A stretch of 64,000 bases of DNA, from assembly GCF_032062135.1 (NCBI RefSeq), contig NC_092861.1, forward strand, positions 138,777,845 through 138,841,844, given 5' to 3'. Below are positions 1 to 12,120 of the stretch, piece by piece. This stretch comes from Pyxicephalus adspersus. Its lineage: Eukaryota; Chordata; Amphibia; Anura; Pyxicephalidae. The notes under the pieces are model-generated. The model did no database searches. It saw only the letters and a program-made list of their open reading frames with translations, and was not told the DNA's origin. The position numbers and the translations under genes were made by a program. Within the stretch, counting starts at the first letter, position 1, and each line of letters begins with the position of its first letter.

Positions 1-1500
1 TTTTAGATTACCCCTTGAACTAGGGCATACTGCCATCTGTGTAGTAGTATTATGTAGGGGACATAGCTGTATCTCTGTTTAAATGGCCTGTTTCCATGTT
101 CACATTCCCCTAACTATGTTCTGTATGCTGAATGTCACTGCATGTCTGCTGCAGCTATAAATGTCCCTACCTATTATCCTCCCTTCAACCATTTAAAAGC
201 CTATATAAAAGATTCTTTTTTATGACTTTTTTTTTACAAGCAGGAGGAGGGATAGGGAAAAGCCCATATTTTCAATTTGAAATGTGAATTCTCTAAAAAG
301 CCAAAAAGAGTCCCAGCAAAAGTTGAATGCGGCACTCAATGACAGACACTGACAGGCCCTTGCAGGCAAATTGGACAGAATGGCCCCCTTTATACTTATT
401 AGACAGCACTATGTTGGCTGAAGCTGCCAAATCTGATTTATTATAACTCAGTTTTAATGGCCTAAATGTCTACTATGTGGATAAAAAAATGTCTGTTAGG
501 GCCAGTTCCAATAAAACACAAATTACTCCCCCAAAAAGGCCACATTTCATGGTTATGTTCTGGATTTTATGCTTCTTCCACCAAGCAGAAAACACCCACT
601 ACTTAAACTTTCCAAAGTAAGCAAATATACTTTTTTTTTATATCACTGGACATGATAGTGCCCTATCTCATAAGTGCAAAAGTGGCTGGCGGCCAAGAAA
701 AACTTGCTAGGAAAGTCAAACTATACAAGCAACGATGTTACTGCAACTACGATGTTGATACCGGACTGCAGAGAAAAGCTTTTTATACCTCTTGGTGGTT
801 GCAGTCCCTAAAAGTGTTTATATGGATTTTAGCCAGGATTCTTTGTTTGAAGTGCAGGTCATTATCATCATCCCACAGACCGCCGATGTAAGCTGCATTG
901 TTTCCATTGATCCTTATTGAATTTGTTTTAGCAGGGTTTTCCCAAGACCCAACATTTTTTTCAAGGGTTCCTTTGGGGTAAAAAGAATGAAAAAGACTGG
1001 ATGGTATATTGAAAGGCCAACTACAATTAAACCGTTTTGTCAAATTCTAAAAGCAAGTGGAGAAGTGAATACAAACATAATGTAGGAGTAAGGTGATAGA
1101 GAGACTACATGTTTTATGTCAAAAAATGTGCTTTCACACTGCACTATGCCCCATTTTCTTTTGTCTCTGAATTCAGCTGGTGGATGGCTCAATCAGATGT
1201 GACCATGTGCTACTCAAAGCTACTCAAACCAAGAACAATGGATGCCAGCATCCCAGTGGAAAGCCTGTGTCTGCATAAGAGATACAGACTTGTAGTCACA
1301 GGAAGTAGGTGGTGAACAAGACATTGATTAGTTAACAGGAAACTAAAAGGCAGGAAAGGTCCTGAATGTGTGGATAGGTGTACAGCTGCAGACAAACAGA
1401 ACTACACAACTAGTGTTGAATCAGTCCAGGTCTAAAGATAATACTTATAATTTACACTAATTAACATGATTGCTTTGAGAATTTGCCTATTTCAATTATG
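1..1500. other. Non-coding stretch, nothing recognised
   Basis: No gene, RNA or repeat family defined elsewhere in the window is visible here. Open frames are under 90 codons, overlap on both strands and lack domain motifs. Poly-T runs near 217-236 and 630 are ordinary low-complexity DNA. Confidence 0.5.
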
Positions 1501-1509
1501 AGTTTAGGT

Positions 1510-1700
1510 GGGATTTACCAGACCAAAAGCAATTAAATAAAAGAAGTTCATTGTTAGGGTTTACATGCACTTTAAACCCTGACCCTGAATAAGCATTTCT
1601 GTCCAATTGAAAGCACTTGTTATTGGCTGCAGTGGTTTCCTATTTTGTTACAGGCGCTGCAAACAACCACAAAACATTTCCTTATCGTCATTAAAACATT
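1510..1700 (+). repeat. Unclassified dispersed repeat, copy 1 of 2
   Basis: About 50 bp here (an AGACCAAA start, an AAATAAAAGAAGTTCATTG core, then TTAGGG and a TTTAA-rich run) aligns by eye with 19079-19140. The flanks diverge, so the borders are approximate. No terminal repeats or target duplication are visible, so the class is unknown. It could be an old DNA transposon fragment. Confidence 0.35.
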
Positions 1701-4080
1701 TTTGTACCTGAACAGATACAGGGAAGAGATATACTTATGTATAGGTAGCCCAAAGCTTGCCATGCATGGGTCTATTTTCCCTTTTGATCTAGGAGTTTGA
1801 TCATTTCATTAAATTGTCCTTAATTTAATTCTAAATTTCAGAATTCAATAAACCAGAATCAATGAATATCTAGTTTAGAATGGGAAGACTTTCACTATGC
1901 CAAGTCAGCAAAATTTCCTCGTACCAATACAAGCATTTGGTAAGTTTTTAAGATGATAGATCTCTGTACGATAATCTTTTGGAACATGTGCACATGTGTA
2001 ATGTAATATCACGTATATGTGATGTGATATGCTTTTCTTCTTTGCCCTTTTCTCTTGTTGGCCCATGCGTTGATTTCCTGCTATATCAAACAAGTCAATC
2101 CAACTAAAAAACAATGGGTTTCTGAGTTTGTGAATGGATATTTTATATTAGATCAGGGTAGGCATACTGCAATGGGACTGTTGTCGTACAAGTTGGGATC
2201 AGATTTACATTTGGCAAAGTTGACGTGTTTATTAATGACAAAGGCAAGGAATTGACTTCTCAGTGTTAGTTATTGGACAAGCATTTTTATCAGTAAGTTT
2301 TTTTTATGACTGAAACATCAGCATGACTATTCGAGATTTGTGCTTATGATAGGATAGCAGGATAGGGTAAGAAATGTGTAACTACAGTCATTTCATACAA
2401 GTTTACACATTGTCATAATTCTGTAGCCGTGTTGCATTGGGCCAAAGGATAAAGGTTATGTACCTCCAGACTCCAGTAATGTGATTCTGATTTTGGCTAT
2501 GTATGGCACAATTAGGGTTCACTTTATTATGCTTAGGTAAAATTTTAACTTTAAAAAGTACATTTTTCTTCTCTAGCAGTGAACTTTCACACTGAACTCC
2601 CTGCAAAGGTACCAAATGTTTAAAGTCTGGGTTAAGTATCTGGGTAATATGAAAGAAAAACAAGTTCAGTACATCAGTAAATGTTGTCCATGTTTTGTCT
2701 TTTTTTTTGTTGATTCTGCAATTCCAGTGACAATAGCCTGTGCTACACTAAGTAAAAGCCCAGGTAGTGTTGTCAGCCCTGTGCACTTCTCTAATGCTGA
2801 ACATAGGGGGAAGGCATTCTGTAGTTCAGCATAGATAAATTCAGACAAGGCAAAATTGTCATCTTAACATGGGAATCCAGTGGATGGTATCTTTTTGTAC
2901 CTGAGTGTTTTAATAGTCCAAATGTTGGTATCTTGTCCAGACATACAATTAAAGCCTTATAGTTTGAAGAAGTTAATAGGTGCTGGTAACAGTAATTAAA
3001 GAGCAACAAAAAGTCAACTATTTTCCAGCAGATAATAGAGTTCCATTTGGTTCTGGAACAAAGCCAATATATTCCATATCCCCCTTCCCCCTCCCCCGTA
3101 AACTACTTAAACAGCATACATTACATGTCCTACCATTTTAATAGATAATATTCAGAATTCTGGGTCAGTTTAAGGGTGAATAAATGGCAGAGGGTGGCCT
3201 CCAGGATGGGGCAGGACACCCAAGACTCTATTAGCTTACACAGATAATTAACTCATAGGGCTAAATGGAAGATGGCATTGGATTTGGGTCTATGGGGAGG
3301 TGGTATTTGATCCATGGGGACCATATTATTGGAAATTTAGTTACAATATTTTTTTTTAAGATGTCAGTAAGTTAACAAGGAATTATTTACACTTTTAGAC
3401 ACAGTGCTGATTTGATTTTGGCCAAGATAGGAATGTTACCCATATGGTATGCCACTGATGTAACTTGGAAAGAACACAGCTTACTTTGTAATTCTAGAAA
3501 ACTCAGTCTAAGCAGATTTTAGAGGCATGGATCTGCACATCCAAAAATATCTGCAATTTATTACAAGAGTTAATTAGCTTGACTAGTTGTGTCTTCAGTC
3601 ATAAAATATTAAGGTGAACAACTGTGACTTTATAACATCTCAACCCTTGCATATAAATTTAATTGAATCCATGAAAAGTAAGCATAAAATGCCCAGGGAT
3701 TATTTGCCTTGCATATTAAAGTATAGCTCCATATTTTCCCCGCAGCATTTTCAGACTGGCACCAAAAGAGCCCCCTTGTGTCTTCCAGAGCGCTCTCCCT
3801 GCCGTTCAGGAAGTCCATTGATAAGGGAACAACGTCCAGTTTATATTAAATGGTATATTAATGTAATAAATGAATGAGAAAGTCTACAGTTTCTTCACAA
3901 GTGTCCTCATAGCAGCCTCCTCATGCTATCAATGATGAACATTATTATATGAGCCGTCTCATATCGCTAACAAAAGGCTCTTTAATTCTATGCCAACCAT
4001 GAGGATAGAGACCTGAATGTTCATGATGAGGACTTTATCTCTATTCTGGCCTTGTGAAATCTGTCTGTCTGGCTGTCTTA
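1701..4080. other. Non-coding stretch, nothing recognised
   Basis: No supported gene or repeat. A C/T-rich tract lies near 3080-3105. Open frames are short and sit on both strands with no shared signal. Confidence 0.45.
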
Positions 4081-4089
4081 TCATGATGT

Positions 4090-4290
4090 CTTACTGGTTA
4101 GCAATATAGCTGTGCAAATTTGGGGTCTGGGTTGGATTCCCACTAACTACAGAGGAACTTTTTGGATTTTCACTAGGTGTCTTGGCTTTCTACCAAGGCA
4201 TGCTGGAAGGTCAATTGGCTTTTGTTGGAAATGTTGGAACACTAATAAAAAAGCAAAAGCTACTGATAGACTTCAATGTATATGCCATTA
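4090..4290 (+). repeat. Possible decayed tRNA-derived SINE
   Basis: The string GGTTGGATTCC near 4130 resembles a tRNA-type B box. It is followed by sequence faintly like the SINE middle region seen intact at 10425-10761 (title-like segments CTAGGTGTCTTGGCTTTCTACC). There is no recognisable A box or 3' tail. This is a weak call; it could be chance similarity. Confidence 0.2.
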
Positions 4291-4469
4291 TTTAAAAAAT
4301 GTTCCCTAGGGCTCCCCTTTACACCACTTAAAAAGGTAACTTTTAGGCAGAAGTAATATTGTTTTAGGTTGTCCCGACCTCTGTCACTGTTACTTTTTCC
4401 GCATAACTTTATCTGTTATGTAAATACACAAAGAAATATAAATTAATAGATTTTTTATGAAGGTAATCT

Positions 4470-4795
4470 TTTAAAGTGGAACCTAACCTTGTATTACACA
4501 CCTCGTGTTCTTTCCTTTGGATGGCACCACAATCTTCTTCATTTTTCTCTTCCTTCTTGTGATATTCGGCCTTCCTGATTGGACAGGCAAGGATGGCGTG
4601 ACTCCTGCACAGGCATGCACGAGCTCATTCATTGCTGGCAACTGCAGGGAAAGCTGGGATGGCTGTACAACTCAATTTTGGCAGCTGGAGTGAGCGATCT
4701 GGCAGGTAAAAGTGCTTATTTCAGAAGGGTCATGGCCGGTCCCTTTCTACAATACCTCCCTGCCTGGTCCCAAAATTTAAAGGGGAAATTTAATT
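4470..4795. repeat. Possible family C-like MITE
   Basis: The left end TTTAAAGTGGAACCTAACC resembles the start of the family C copy at 31787, and the right end contains TTAAAGGGGAAATTTAA. The interior is more GC- and CpG-rich than its flanks. Terminal similarity is short and the interior does not align clearly with the other copies, so it may be a separate family with the same kind of ends. The 91- and 62-codon frames inside are not considered genes. Confidence 0.3.
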
Positions 4796-5297
4796 CTATC
4801 AGAGTTATTCATCTGTTGTTACTAACCTCAAGCCCAAAAGAGAAAGAACTATAAAGTTAGCATAGGCAGGGTTGAGCTCTACAGGGAGCTTACTTTAGAA
4901 AGAATAATAATTGCTGTTTCAGAAAATTAGAACATTAGAGTTTTTAGAATTATATAAAAACAGCCATATAGCAAAAAACCCTGTGGTGACTGTGATGAGG
5001 AGTTCAACCAGCCCCATTATGACCCAGAGAGCTACACTTGCAGGCTTGGAACAAGGCAGTTCTTTAATGGGCTTCGTGGGCCGATTCCCAACATTAGGCC
5101 TGTCTTTGAGGGCCAGCGTTTGCTTACATTTTTATTGTTTTTCTTACAGAAAGCAGTAAATCTAGTAAGGCGTGGCTTATAAAGAATCAAAAAACGATTC
5201 TGGATGAAAATCCTGGCCTGCATGTGAGTTGGACTTCTCCCTCTTACACAATTTGAAATAAAAGTGTTTGGGCAAACAACATAAATCTAAACGTAAC

Positions 5298-5520
5298 AGG
5301 AATGATTTATTAAAGCTCTGCAGGACTGGAGAAGACAGAAAATCATGGGTGAACCTGACTGATCCAACAAACCTGGAATACATCTGGTCCAGGATTCAAA
5401 TGATTTGCTAAATAATAGGAAATGATTTTAAGAAATCCATTCTAAGTTTGCTGGATCCCTCCAGTTCTCCCATGACAGTCTATCCTCTCCAGTCTTGGAG
5501 AGCTTTAAATAAATCAGGTC
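5298..5520. mobile_element. Family A palindromic MITE, copy 1
   Basis: Two long inverted arms face each other: TGATTTATTAAAGCTCTGCA at the left and its imperfect complement (GGAGAGCTTTAAATAAATCA) at the right. The inner arm motif AACCTGGAAT is answered by ATTCTAAGTTTG. Seven copies of this arrangement occur in the window. No coding capacity is present, so it is non-autonomous. Superfamily is uncertain because target duplications are not clear. Confidence 0.8.
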
Positions 5521-5687
5521 TATTCAGTACATATCTCAAATGCAATCACATTTGCCAACATTTAATCCTTCTACAGAACACTTTCTTTATCTGATACAGG
5601 AGAGGTGTTAAGTAGTCCACGAAGAAGAATGGGGCAGGGCTAACCCCACTGCTTTGGATTTCAGTGCTATAATAACTGGAGGCTGGT

Positions 5688-5828
5688 TATTATTACTATT
5701 ATTAAACTATATTTATTTAGTGCCAACATGTTATGCAGCGCTGTACATTACATAGGGGTTGCAAATGACAGATACAGGGGAGGAGGAGGAAGAAAAGACT
5801 TTGCCCAAAAAGCCCACTACAGAGAATT
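5688..5828 (-). repeat. SINE-like element, short group (S2)
   Basis: Read on the minus strand it has the segment GTCATTTGCAACCCCTAT, then GTACAGCGCTGCATAACATG, a TAAATATA run and an (AAT)-rich tail. Similar 3' modules occur at 16336, 36158, 40292, 52709, 54740 and 62918. No tRNA-like head is visible in this group; it shares the 3' end with the head-bearing elements at 10425 and 34368. Confidence 0.75.
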
Positions 5829-6589
5829 ATTAGTTTATGGCATTTGTGGCACAAAAATAAAATATGGGGAAATTTGCATGTGTTGCACATATAATGCTCA
5901 TACACAAGTGATATGAAAAGACCATGGGCATTGCAAGGGTCAAAAGGACAAAGCACACAATAAGTTCAGCATCAGGAATAGGGACGAGAAAAGAATGATT
6001 GGCTGCTATATAGATTTTCTAGGCAGGTGGTAGCTGCAGTATTTACCCAAAAACATTTTTTTCCCTTTTAACAGTATTAGTTCTTTATAATGTCTGAGAT
6101 GTACTGATAGATGGAACACACATTACATAATGTAGCTGACCAGACAGATACATCTGCCCTCAATTCCCCAGTGCATTCTGGGAGTGTCCCTTCATCCATG
6201 ATGAGATGTTGCTGGGTGGCTTCTCATCATGAATCATTTAATTAATAGAACTTGTAATACGATGGTAATTCATGTATTCCAAGGCTTGCTGGTTTCCTTT
6301 CTCTCACGGGTCTGTAGTACAACGATTACTTTATACAGAAATATGTCAGCTTTACTGTCTGCAGATCAGCTGTTGTATGATTACCATTCAATTAAAGTCA
6401 TTGTGACAGCGAGAGGCTTCTGCAAAGGAGAACATTTTGTTTTACAATCTGAACAGTGATTGATGTTAGTTAAGGGTATTCAGTGTTTATGTTTCGGAAT
6501 TTCTATGTTCTTATGTCAATGCGTTGTCTTTAAGCGATGATGTCATAGTCACAGAATTTGGTACATTTTCCTTTAGTTGAGTTTAAGTC

Positions 6590-7211
6590 CAGTGTTTGTA
6601 GACCTTTTTAACATAGGGGAACCCTTAAAATAACTTTCAGGTCTTTAGAGACCCCCTCCTATAATTACTATATCCACAGCTCACAGTACATTAGTGTGGT
6701 GGTCAGTGGGAAGAATGTCACCCTTACAGATAGCCAAAAAGATAATTGGTTTCATTAGTAACTGATCTGAGAGGCATAAATTGCTCTGTGAACCATTAGA
6801 AACCTCTAGAGCAGGGGTCTCCAGCTTTTAGGCCAGATACAACCTAGCTGGTAGTTGGTTCCGGCCTAATACTCCCTGGCCGATCGGGCCTAATGCTTGC
6901 CGGCCAGATTTGCCAGGGGGGGCGTTAGGAACTGCCGGAGCTCTGGTGCAGCCTCCCTGCTGTGGCTCCCCTATTTACCGTGGCCGGGGTTGATACTTCC
7001 ACTGCCACAGTAAATAGAGAACGCTTCCTGAAGAGAAAACCTCTCCTCTGCATGCATACGGAGGAGATTTCACTTCAGGGGGCATTCCCTAGTGAGGGGT
7101 AGGGTCATTAGGGCGGGAGTCCCCTAAAATGGCCTAGTGGCCATAAAACTTTGCCGACCACTGCTCTAGCGGAACCCCAGGGATCCACTGGACTCTTGTT
7201 GAGAAACACTG
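6590..7211 (+). mobile_element. Family E hAT-like MITE, copy 1 (split by another hAT)
   Basis: The ends read CAGTGTTTGTAGACC and GTTGAGAAACACTG, an imperfect terminal inverted repeat. The body matches other E copies: GGGGAACCCTTAAAATAAC, then CACAGCTCACAGTA, then CCCTTACAGATAGCCAAAA. The 352-bp stretch 6812-7163 is a later insertion. hAT assignment is inferred from the CAG..CTG-type ends and the 8-bp flanking duplication. Confidence 0.8.
6812..7163. mobile_element. hAT-type MITE nested in family E copy 1
   Basis: The left end CAGGGGTCTCCAGCTTTTAG and the complement of the right end, CAGTGGTCGGCAAAGTTTTA, form the classic hAT terminal inverted repeat. The element is flanked by CTCTAGAG (6804-6811) and CTCTAGCG (7164-7171), an 8-bp duplication with one mismatch. 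Removing it rejoins the family E text as AACCTCTAGAGGAACCC, which is the empty site seen in the E copies at 29348 and 35773. The interior is GC-rich and has no transposase. Confidence 0.9.
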
Positions 7212-7653
7212 CTTTAAGTTATGTAATAATGCAACCCTTCAATCACATATAAATACCCATTGAATATATTTATTTCCTATGTTTTATGTGGCCTGACAAC
7301 ACACAGCATTTTAGTAGACTGTGGTGTCCCTGTTGTCTTTTTGTAAACTTCTGAACCCTCCAAGTCTCTAGAACAAAGATGCTATTTTTTCACTGATTCT
7401 GAAATACAGAGATATTGGGATTGGGAGTACAGATGGTTCACATAGCAAAGTAAAGCATACCTTTATGTTCATGTCATATGTTGATGATATGAACCCCAAG
7501 GGCAAAACAATTTGTGTTAATCAATGCATTAAATTTTGCATTCCATAAATGCATATAAATAAAATGCATAAGTATTGCATTTTAATGGAACCCTAACTAA
7601 ATAAGGTAGGGCAACTCAGAAGCACAGGTATGCAAAACAATTTTTGTGCCGCC

Positions 7654-8108
7654 TTAAAGAGGACCTATAACCACATTTTTTTCTTTATTTAAAAGGGTGG
7701 CTAACCTTTTTATATAAAGAAAAAATGTTTCTTTTTTAACCCCTCCCCTTCTGAATGGGAAGCCTGTAGCCTTCTGGGATACGTATGTCATCTATCCCAG
7801 GAGGCTGCGGGCTGCTTCTGCTGCGCATGCCCAATCCTTGACATGTGCAAAAGGTGCTTTACTCTAATGTAAAAAAGTGTTGATCTCATTTATGCACAGT
7901 GAGATTGGCACAGTTTTTTATATTTTCTAGAATGGCATAACCTGTTCTCATGGGAGATTAGGTGAACCTGAAAAAAGATGGTGCTGGGGTCCAGTCTGCG
8001 CCAGAATGAAGGCGGAAGACAGGACACAGGACAAACCCAAATAGGGTCCTGGAGGGATTGTGGGGTTTCCACCTATAAAAGTACATTTTTTTTATATTTC
8101 CTCTTTAA
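7654..8108 (-). mobile_element. Family C MITE, copy 1
   Basis: The ends are TTAAAGAGGA and TCCTCTTTAA, a perfect 10-bp inverted repeat. A hairpin with arms AAAAGGGT/ACCTTTTT follows the left end, then a TGGGATACGTATGTCAT block. The complement of 31787-32256 has the same order, so this copy is on the opposite strand to the other two. The 60-codon frame inside is not a gene. Confidence 0.75.
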
Positions 8109-8254
8109 GGCCATACATATTAACAAGTGACACAATGCATGTTCACCTGTGTGCATCAATAAAAGGGCCCTGATGGTTTTAAAGGGTTTTGAGACATGCT
8201 ACATTCCACATTAGACTGGTGTTCATCATCGTAATAGAGTTCTCCTTTAATTCT

Positions 8255-8545
8255 TGAAGCCTGTGATTTAATCATAGTTGTAATGTTTGACACAATCTCC
8301 TCTTTCTTTTACATGAATCGGTTGCTTGGAATCATTTGGCAGACATGTTAATAGGGGAAGGGCCGACCTGGAAAAATAGAGCAGCACTCCCTGTCTAATT
8401 AAGAGCAGCACAATTATTCTCACGGAGCCTGCTACAGTTTCCCAAACAGATGACCCATAATGTAAATGACATGAATAAAAAGTCTCATGATGTGGCTTGC
8501 TACGCCCTGCATCACGTGCAGTCTGTGTTCGCCGTACCATGCAGT
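8255..8545. promoter_or_regulatory. Candidate conserved non-coding element
   Basis: This is non-repeat sequence of balanced composition, dense in developmental binding-site words: TCTAATTAAGAGC (homeodomain core), ACAATTATT (SOX/homeodomain), CAGATGACC, ATGTAAATGACATGAATA (POU-like plus TGACA) and CATCACGTGC (E-box). It has no start, stop or splice logic of an exon. Conservation is inferred from texture only. Confidence 0.35.
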
Positions 8546-8769
8546 ACAGCTCTGAAGATTCTGTCTGAAATTATGTTTTTCAGGCTCCATGAACAGTGAG
8601 AAACAATGGGCTTAAAGAGGTTGTGAGAAAGTTTTAAACTCTGTGCAATAGACAGAGAACAACATGGCAAGACCAAGGCCAATGAGCATAACAGAGCTGT
8701 GTGTGCTCCTCTCCTTATACCTCTCTGAACTCCCATCACCTCTGCCCACATTGATTTCAATGGCCCAGT

Positions 8770-8940
8770 TCTTCCTGTGCTGATTATGCTGAATTACTAG
8801 ATTTTGTTTTTATATCTCTCAGGGACCTAAAAGGAAGGGTAATTTCCCAAGACAGGATTGCCAACTGCTCCGAATTCCATGCACCGTCATTAAAAGTAAT
8901 TAAAGAAAACCAGTTTCAATTTCTAATATGCATTCTTAAA
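8770..8940. promoter_or_regulatory. Candidate conserved non-coding element
   Basis: A unique stretch with CCGTCATTAAAAGTAATTAA, GAAAACCAGTTTCAATTTC and TAATATGCATTC, i.e. clustered homeodomain and POU-like words, just before a TA microsatellite. It lies 200 bp from the previous candidate and may be the same regulatory block. Confidence 0.25.
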
Positions 8941-8956
8941 GCTGAAGTTAAATACA

Positions 8957-8959
<3 letters not shown>

Positions 8960-9013
<54 letters not shown>
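8960..9013. repeat. (TA)n microsatellite
   Basis: An uninterrupted TA dinucleotide run of about 27 units, bounded by AATACACAC on the left and ACACAGG on the right. Confidence 0.98.
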
Positions 9014-9018
<5 letters not shown>

Positions 9019-9102
9019 GAAGTGTTTTACCAAACAGATGTAAATTTGTCTGTCTAATATTCAATACTCACATGCATACAAATTTGCCACTCAGCACAGC
9101 TC

Positions 9103-9160
9103 TGGTTTGCAGGGCAGGAGACCTGATTTTGATTTTTTTTTTTATGCTGCAGTTTAATAT
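9103..9160 (+). repeat. Unclassified repeat fragment, copy 1 of 2
   Basis: GGGCAGGAGACCTGATTTT followed by a T-run and GCTGCAG is matched on the opposite strand at 29188-29218 (CTGCAGCAGAG, then AATCAGGTCTCCTGCCC). It probably marks an older dispersed repeat whose borders cannot be seen from two copies. Confidence 0.4.
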
Positions 9161-10424
9161 AATTTAAAGTTAGGTGACTAGACAATGAAGGCTGAAATCT
9201 GTTACTCCTTTCTTTCCTAACAACATGATACTTGACTGCTGCAAAAGGCTGCTACCACGTCAGACACTGAATACAATAAAATACATTTTCAGACCTGCCT
9301 TGAGATCAATCGAACCTGTACGGCTCCCAGCAGCTGGCACCTTGGTCATTTGCACCACAACACTGTTTTTAAAGAACCAGTTTCTGCAGATTTAATCGCA
9401 GGCAGCAGTGAGCAGTACTGAACCGCTAACTGGTGCCCCCATTTATTCTTTATGAATGGGAGTGGCAGAGTGGCAATGAGCCACCCTACCTTTTATTATC
9501 CTTTTATGTTATGTTATCTTTTGTTCTGATTGTTTTCCTAATTTAACTCTTGCATTCCATTATATAGTAACTCTCACACTGGGAGAGAGAGGCAGGAATG
9601 GGAGCCAACCAGGTGTGCTGCATTCAAAGAAATATCCATATAGAAGGCAAGACTGAGTGAGCATAGGGATGATCCCATGGGTTTGCTACTCCTGACTGAG
9701 GGTGGACAGGACACAAATCGATTCCAAAACTGTAAGCGGTATCATCCATCTGCCCAGATTTTGGTGGAGGGCTTTTTGTTTCCCTTTGCCCTACTTCCCA
9801 AAACACAGACCCTTAAACAAAGTTTCCTCTACTTTAAAACTATACAAGCACTAAGAATTTTGTAACTTTTTAATGTTGTACAACAATTACTCTGACTTGT
9901 AAGGTTGAAGCAATGGAACAAGAACTTATCTTCGCTATGCCATCTTTGTTGACACATAAACATCCATGATGTCACATTTGCCATTGTACATTCTGATAGA
10001 AGTGACATGTATACAGAAAGGCACTGTGGACAGTCAAAATAAGAAATGTGAAGTGGCACTCTTTGTCAAAAAGAGGAAATTATTGTTTTTCACTCTTCTA
10101 CTCACTTTCATTGGGGCCTGGTAGTTAGACCTCTAGAAAAAAAAAAACTATACATTCACATTCTGTTTTTTTTGTTTAATTGGCAACTGCCTAAAGGCTA
10201 GTTTATATTACTATGTCGCTGTTACATGTGTGTTGCCACAAACAATACCATAATACAGAGTAAAGGTAACATATATTATGTACATTGTGGTTCTATTTAG
10301 TTTAAAATGAAATTCTAACACACAGGTGCCACAACATGTGAGCTTTGCTTTTCATTTATTTCTCATCTCTCTATCACCCTCCTTTTATCAGCAAGTCCTT
10401 TATGAGCATTGTAACACAACAAAT

Positions 10425-10761
10425 GATTATTATTATACAGTATTTATATATCGCCAACATATTATGCAGCGCTGTACAAAGTCCATAGTCCTGTTACTAA
10501 CTGTCCCTCAAAGGTGCTCACAATCTAATGTCCCTACCATAGTCATTGGTCATTAATGTAGTCTAAGGTCAATTTTTAGAGAGAAGGCAATTAACCTAAC
10601 TGCATGTTTTTGAGATGTGGGAGGAAACCCGAGTACGGGAGGAAACCCATGCAGACACAGGGAGAACCTGCAAACTACATGCAGATAATGTCCTGGCTGC
10701 AAATCAAACCAGGGACCTAGCGCTGCAAAGGAGTGCTAACCCCTGAGCCACCGTGCTGCCC
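10425..10761 (-). mobile_element. tRNA-derived SINE (S1), near full length
   Basis: On the minus strand it starts GGGCAGCACGG and carries an A box TGGCTCAGGGG and a degenerate B box GGTTTGATTTG. A middle region with GGGTTTCCTCC repeated twice follows, then ACATTAGATTGTGAGC, TTGTACAGCGCTGCATAATA, and a tail TATATAAATA with (AAT)n. The boxes are those of an RNA polymerase III promoter. This is the best SINE copy in the window and serves as reference for the others. No target duplication was resolved. Confidence 0.88.
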
Positions 10762-10883
10762 TAAATTGGCTATAGATGCTTCTCTCTCCTATGCTACGTT
10801 CTTCCACATATTGTAATGAAAGAGGCTAATACTGAGTCACAATTACATACTTACACTGCTTGCATTTAAGAAACATAATCAGA

Positions 10884-11400
10884 CTTTTAAAAATTTTAAT
10901 CAAAAAAACATTTTAATGCAAAATTAGCTCCGCAATCCGATTCCATGCAAACCTGTCCTGCACCATTCCGGGTTTCTTCTTTCCAGCGTAGAGGAACCAG
11001 AAGACTCTTGGAGACTTCTTCCTTCTTCTGCTGACATTACTTGATTTTGCACTGCGCAGGCGAGAGATCAGGTGAAGTTTCTTCCTGAAAATGTAGATGA
11101 AAAATGCTGATGTCACTGCACATGTGTGAGATCAGCTTTTTTTTCATTGCAGGGAAAGCCCCTTCTGTGCCTGCCAGAGATGGGACATGAGCAGAAGAAA
11201 AATCCTAAAGCCTCCTGTGATATGTGACGTAGGTATCTCAGGAGGCTCTGGGTTTCCCATTCAGTCTTGACTGCCACAGCGGTAAAGACAGACGGAGAGG
11301 GGTCCTCCTTCAAACTTAAAAAAATGAAATTTTTTCATTATATTAAAGAGTTATCCACCCTTTTATGTAATGTTAAAAATGTCATGATAGGTCCATTTTA
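10884..11400 (+). mobile_element. Family C MITE, copy 2
   Basis: It shares the order of blocks with 31787-32256: CTGCGCAGGCGAGAGATC, CACTGCACATGTGTGAGATC, AAGCCCCTTCTG, the GTAGGTATCTCAGGAGGC block and a hairpin-prone CACCCTTTTATGTAATG near the right end. The ends are eroded, so borders are approximate. The 66-67 codon frames inside are not genes. Confidence 0.7.
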
Positions 11401-11589
11401 AATAGTTGCATTCCTTTGTGTCCCTTTTATCTTTTGGGGGGTCAGCTCAAAAGTGTTGATAGTTAGATGACCAACAAACATTATTGGCAGGAATTGAAAG
11501 TCAAAGACTTGCAGAGATATAGGATTAATTTTAGATGTTTCCAGAACCATCAGGGTTGGATTTTATCAGCAGTGTGGCAATAGGGAAAC

Positions 11590-12120
11590 GAAATTCCCCG
11601 AGCAGTTAGGCAGTAAAATTGTTAAAATTGAATCTTTTATCTAAAGCTGAACAGAAAAATAAAATCATGACATTTCGCCCTAGACGGCACGTAGTCATCT
11701 TGTGATATTTAAACAGGCTTTCTATTTTTTTGCAAACAGTTTGAGGTTTGTTTATTGAAGGATGAAGTGAAAGTTCATGTTCAAATGAACTTGATAACAC
11801 TATTTTACAGAGTTTGTTAAAGCACAAAGCAGCTGTTGTCCTAAAAGATGGACTGGAAAATTTTCAGACCGTTCTTATTCTATTTTTCAGATTAAAGAGC
11901 TATCACAGGCCAAAGAGAAACCAATCAGTGAACGGCTTATATTTCAAGGAAATGCTGCAAAACACTGCAAATCTCAATGGCCTTTCTGCTTTCCGTATGG
12001 CAGACTTTGCATCTACATACAATGTCCGTATATGTTATGCTAGCCCTACCTACACCCCATGCCCAAGAGTACACCAAGGAAAAAACGCTTAAGAAATATA
12101 TACTTGCTTTATATCCAGCT
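11590..12120. promoter_or_regulatory. Possible conserved non-coding element (weak)
   Basis: Unique sequence containing the dyad AAGTTCATGTTCAAATGAACTT (8-bp perfect arms AAGTTCAT/ATGAACTT), a GCAAACAGTTTG block and several short pyrimidine-AG runs. Two frames of 73 and 92 codons overlap it but carry no motif. It is reported only because it is repeat-free and compositionally unlike its flanks. Confidence 0.2.

Larger units (their letters stand above)
6581..7219. repeat. Target duplication around a nested hAT pair
   Basis: GTTTAAGT at 6581-6588 and CTTTAAGT at 7212-7219 flank the family E element and differ at one base. They fit the 8-bp duplication expected for hAT transposition, with one base of uncertainty at the left border (element starting CCAGTG or CAGTG). 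Confidence 0.6.

Noticed and set aside
10700..10761. tRNA gene on the minus strand
   Set aside because: A and B boxes are present but the cloverleaf is incomplete and the text continues into a SINE body.
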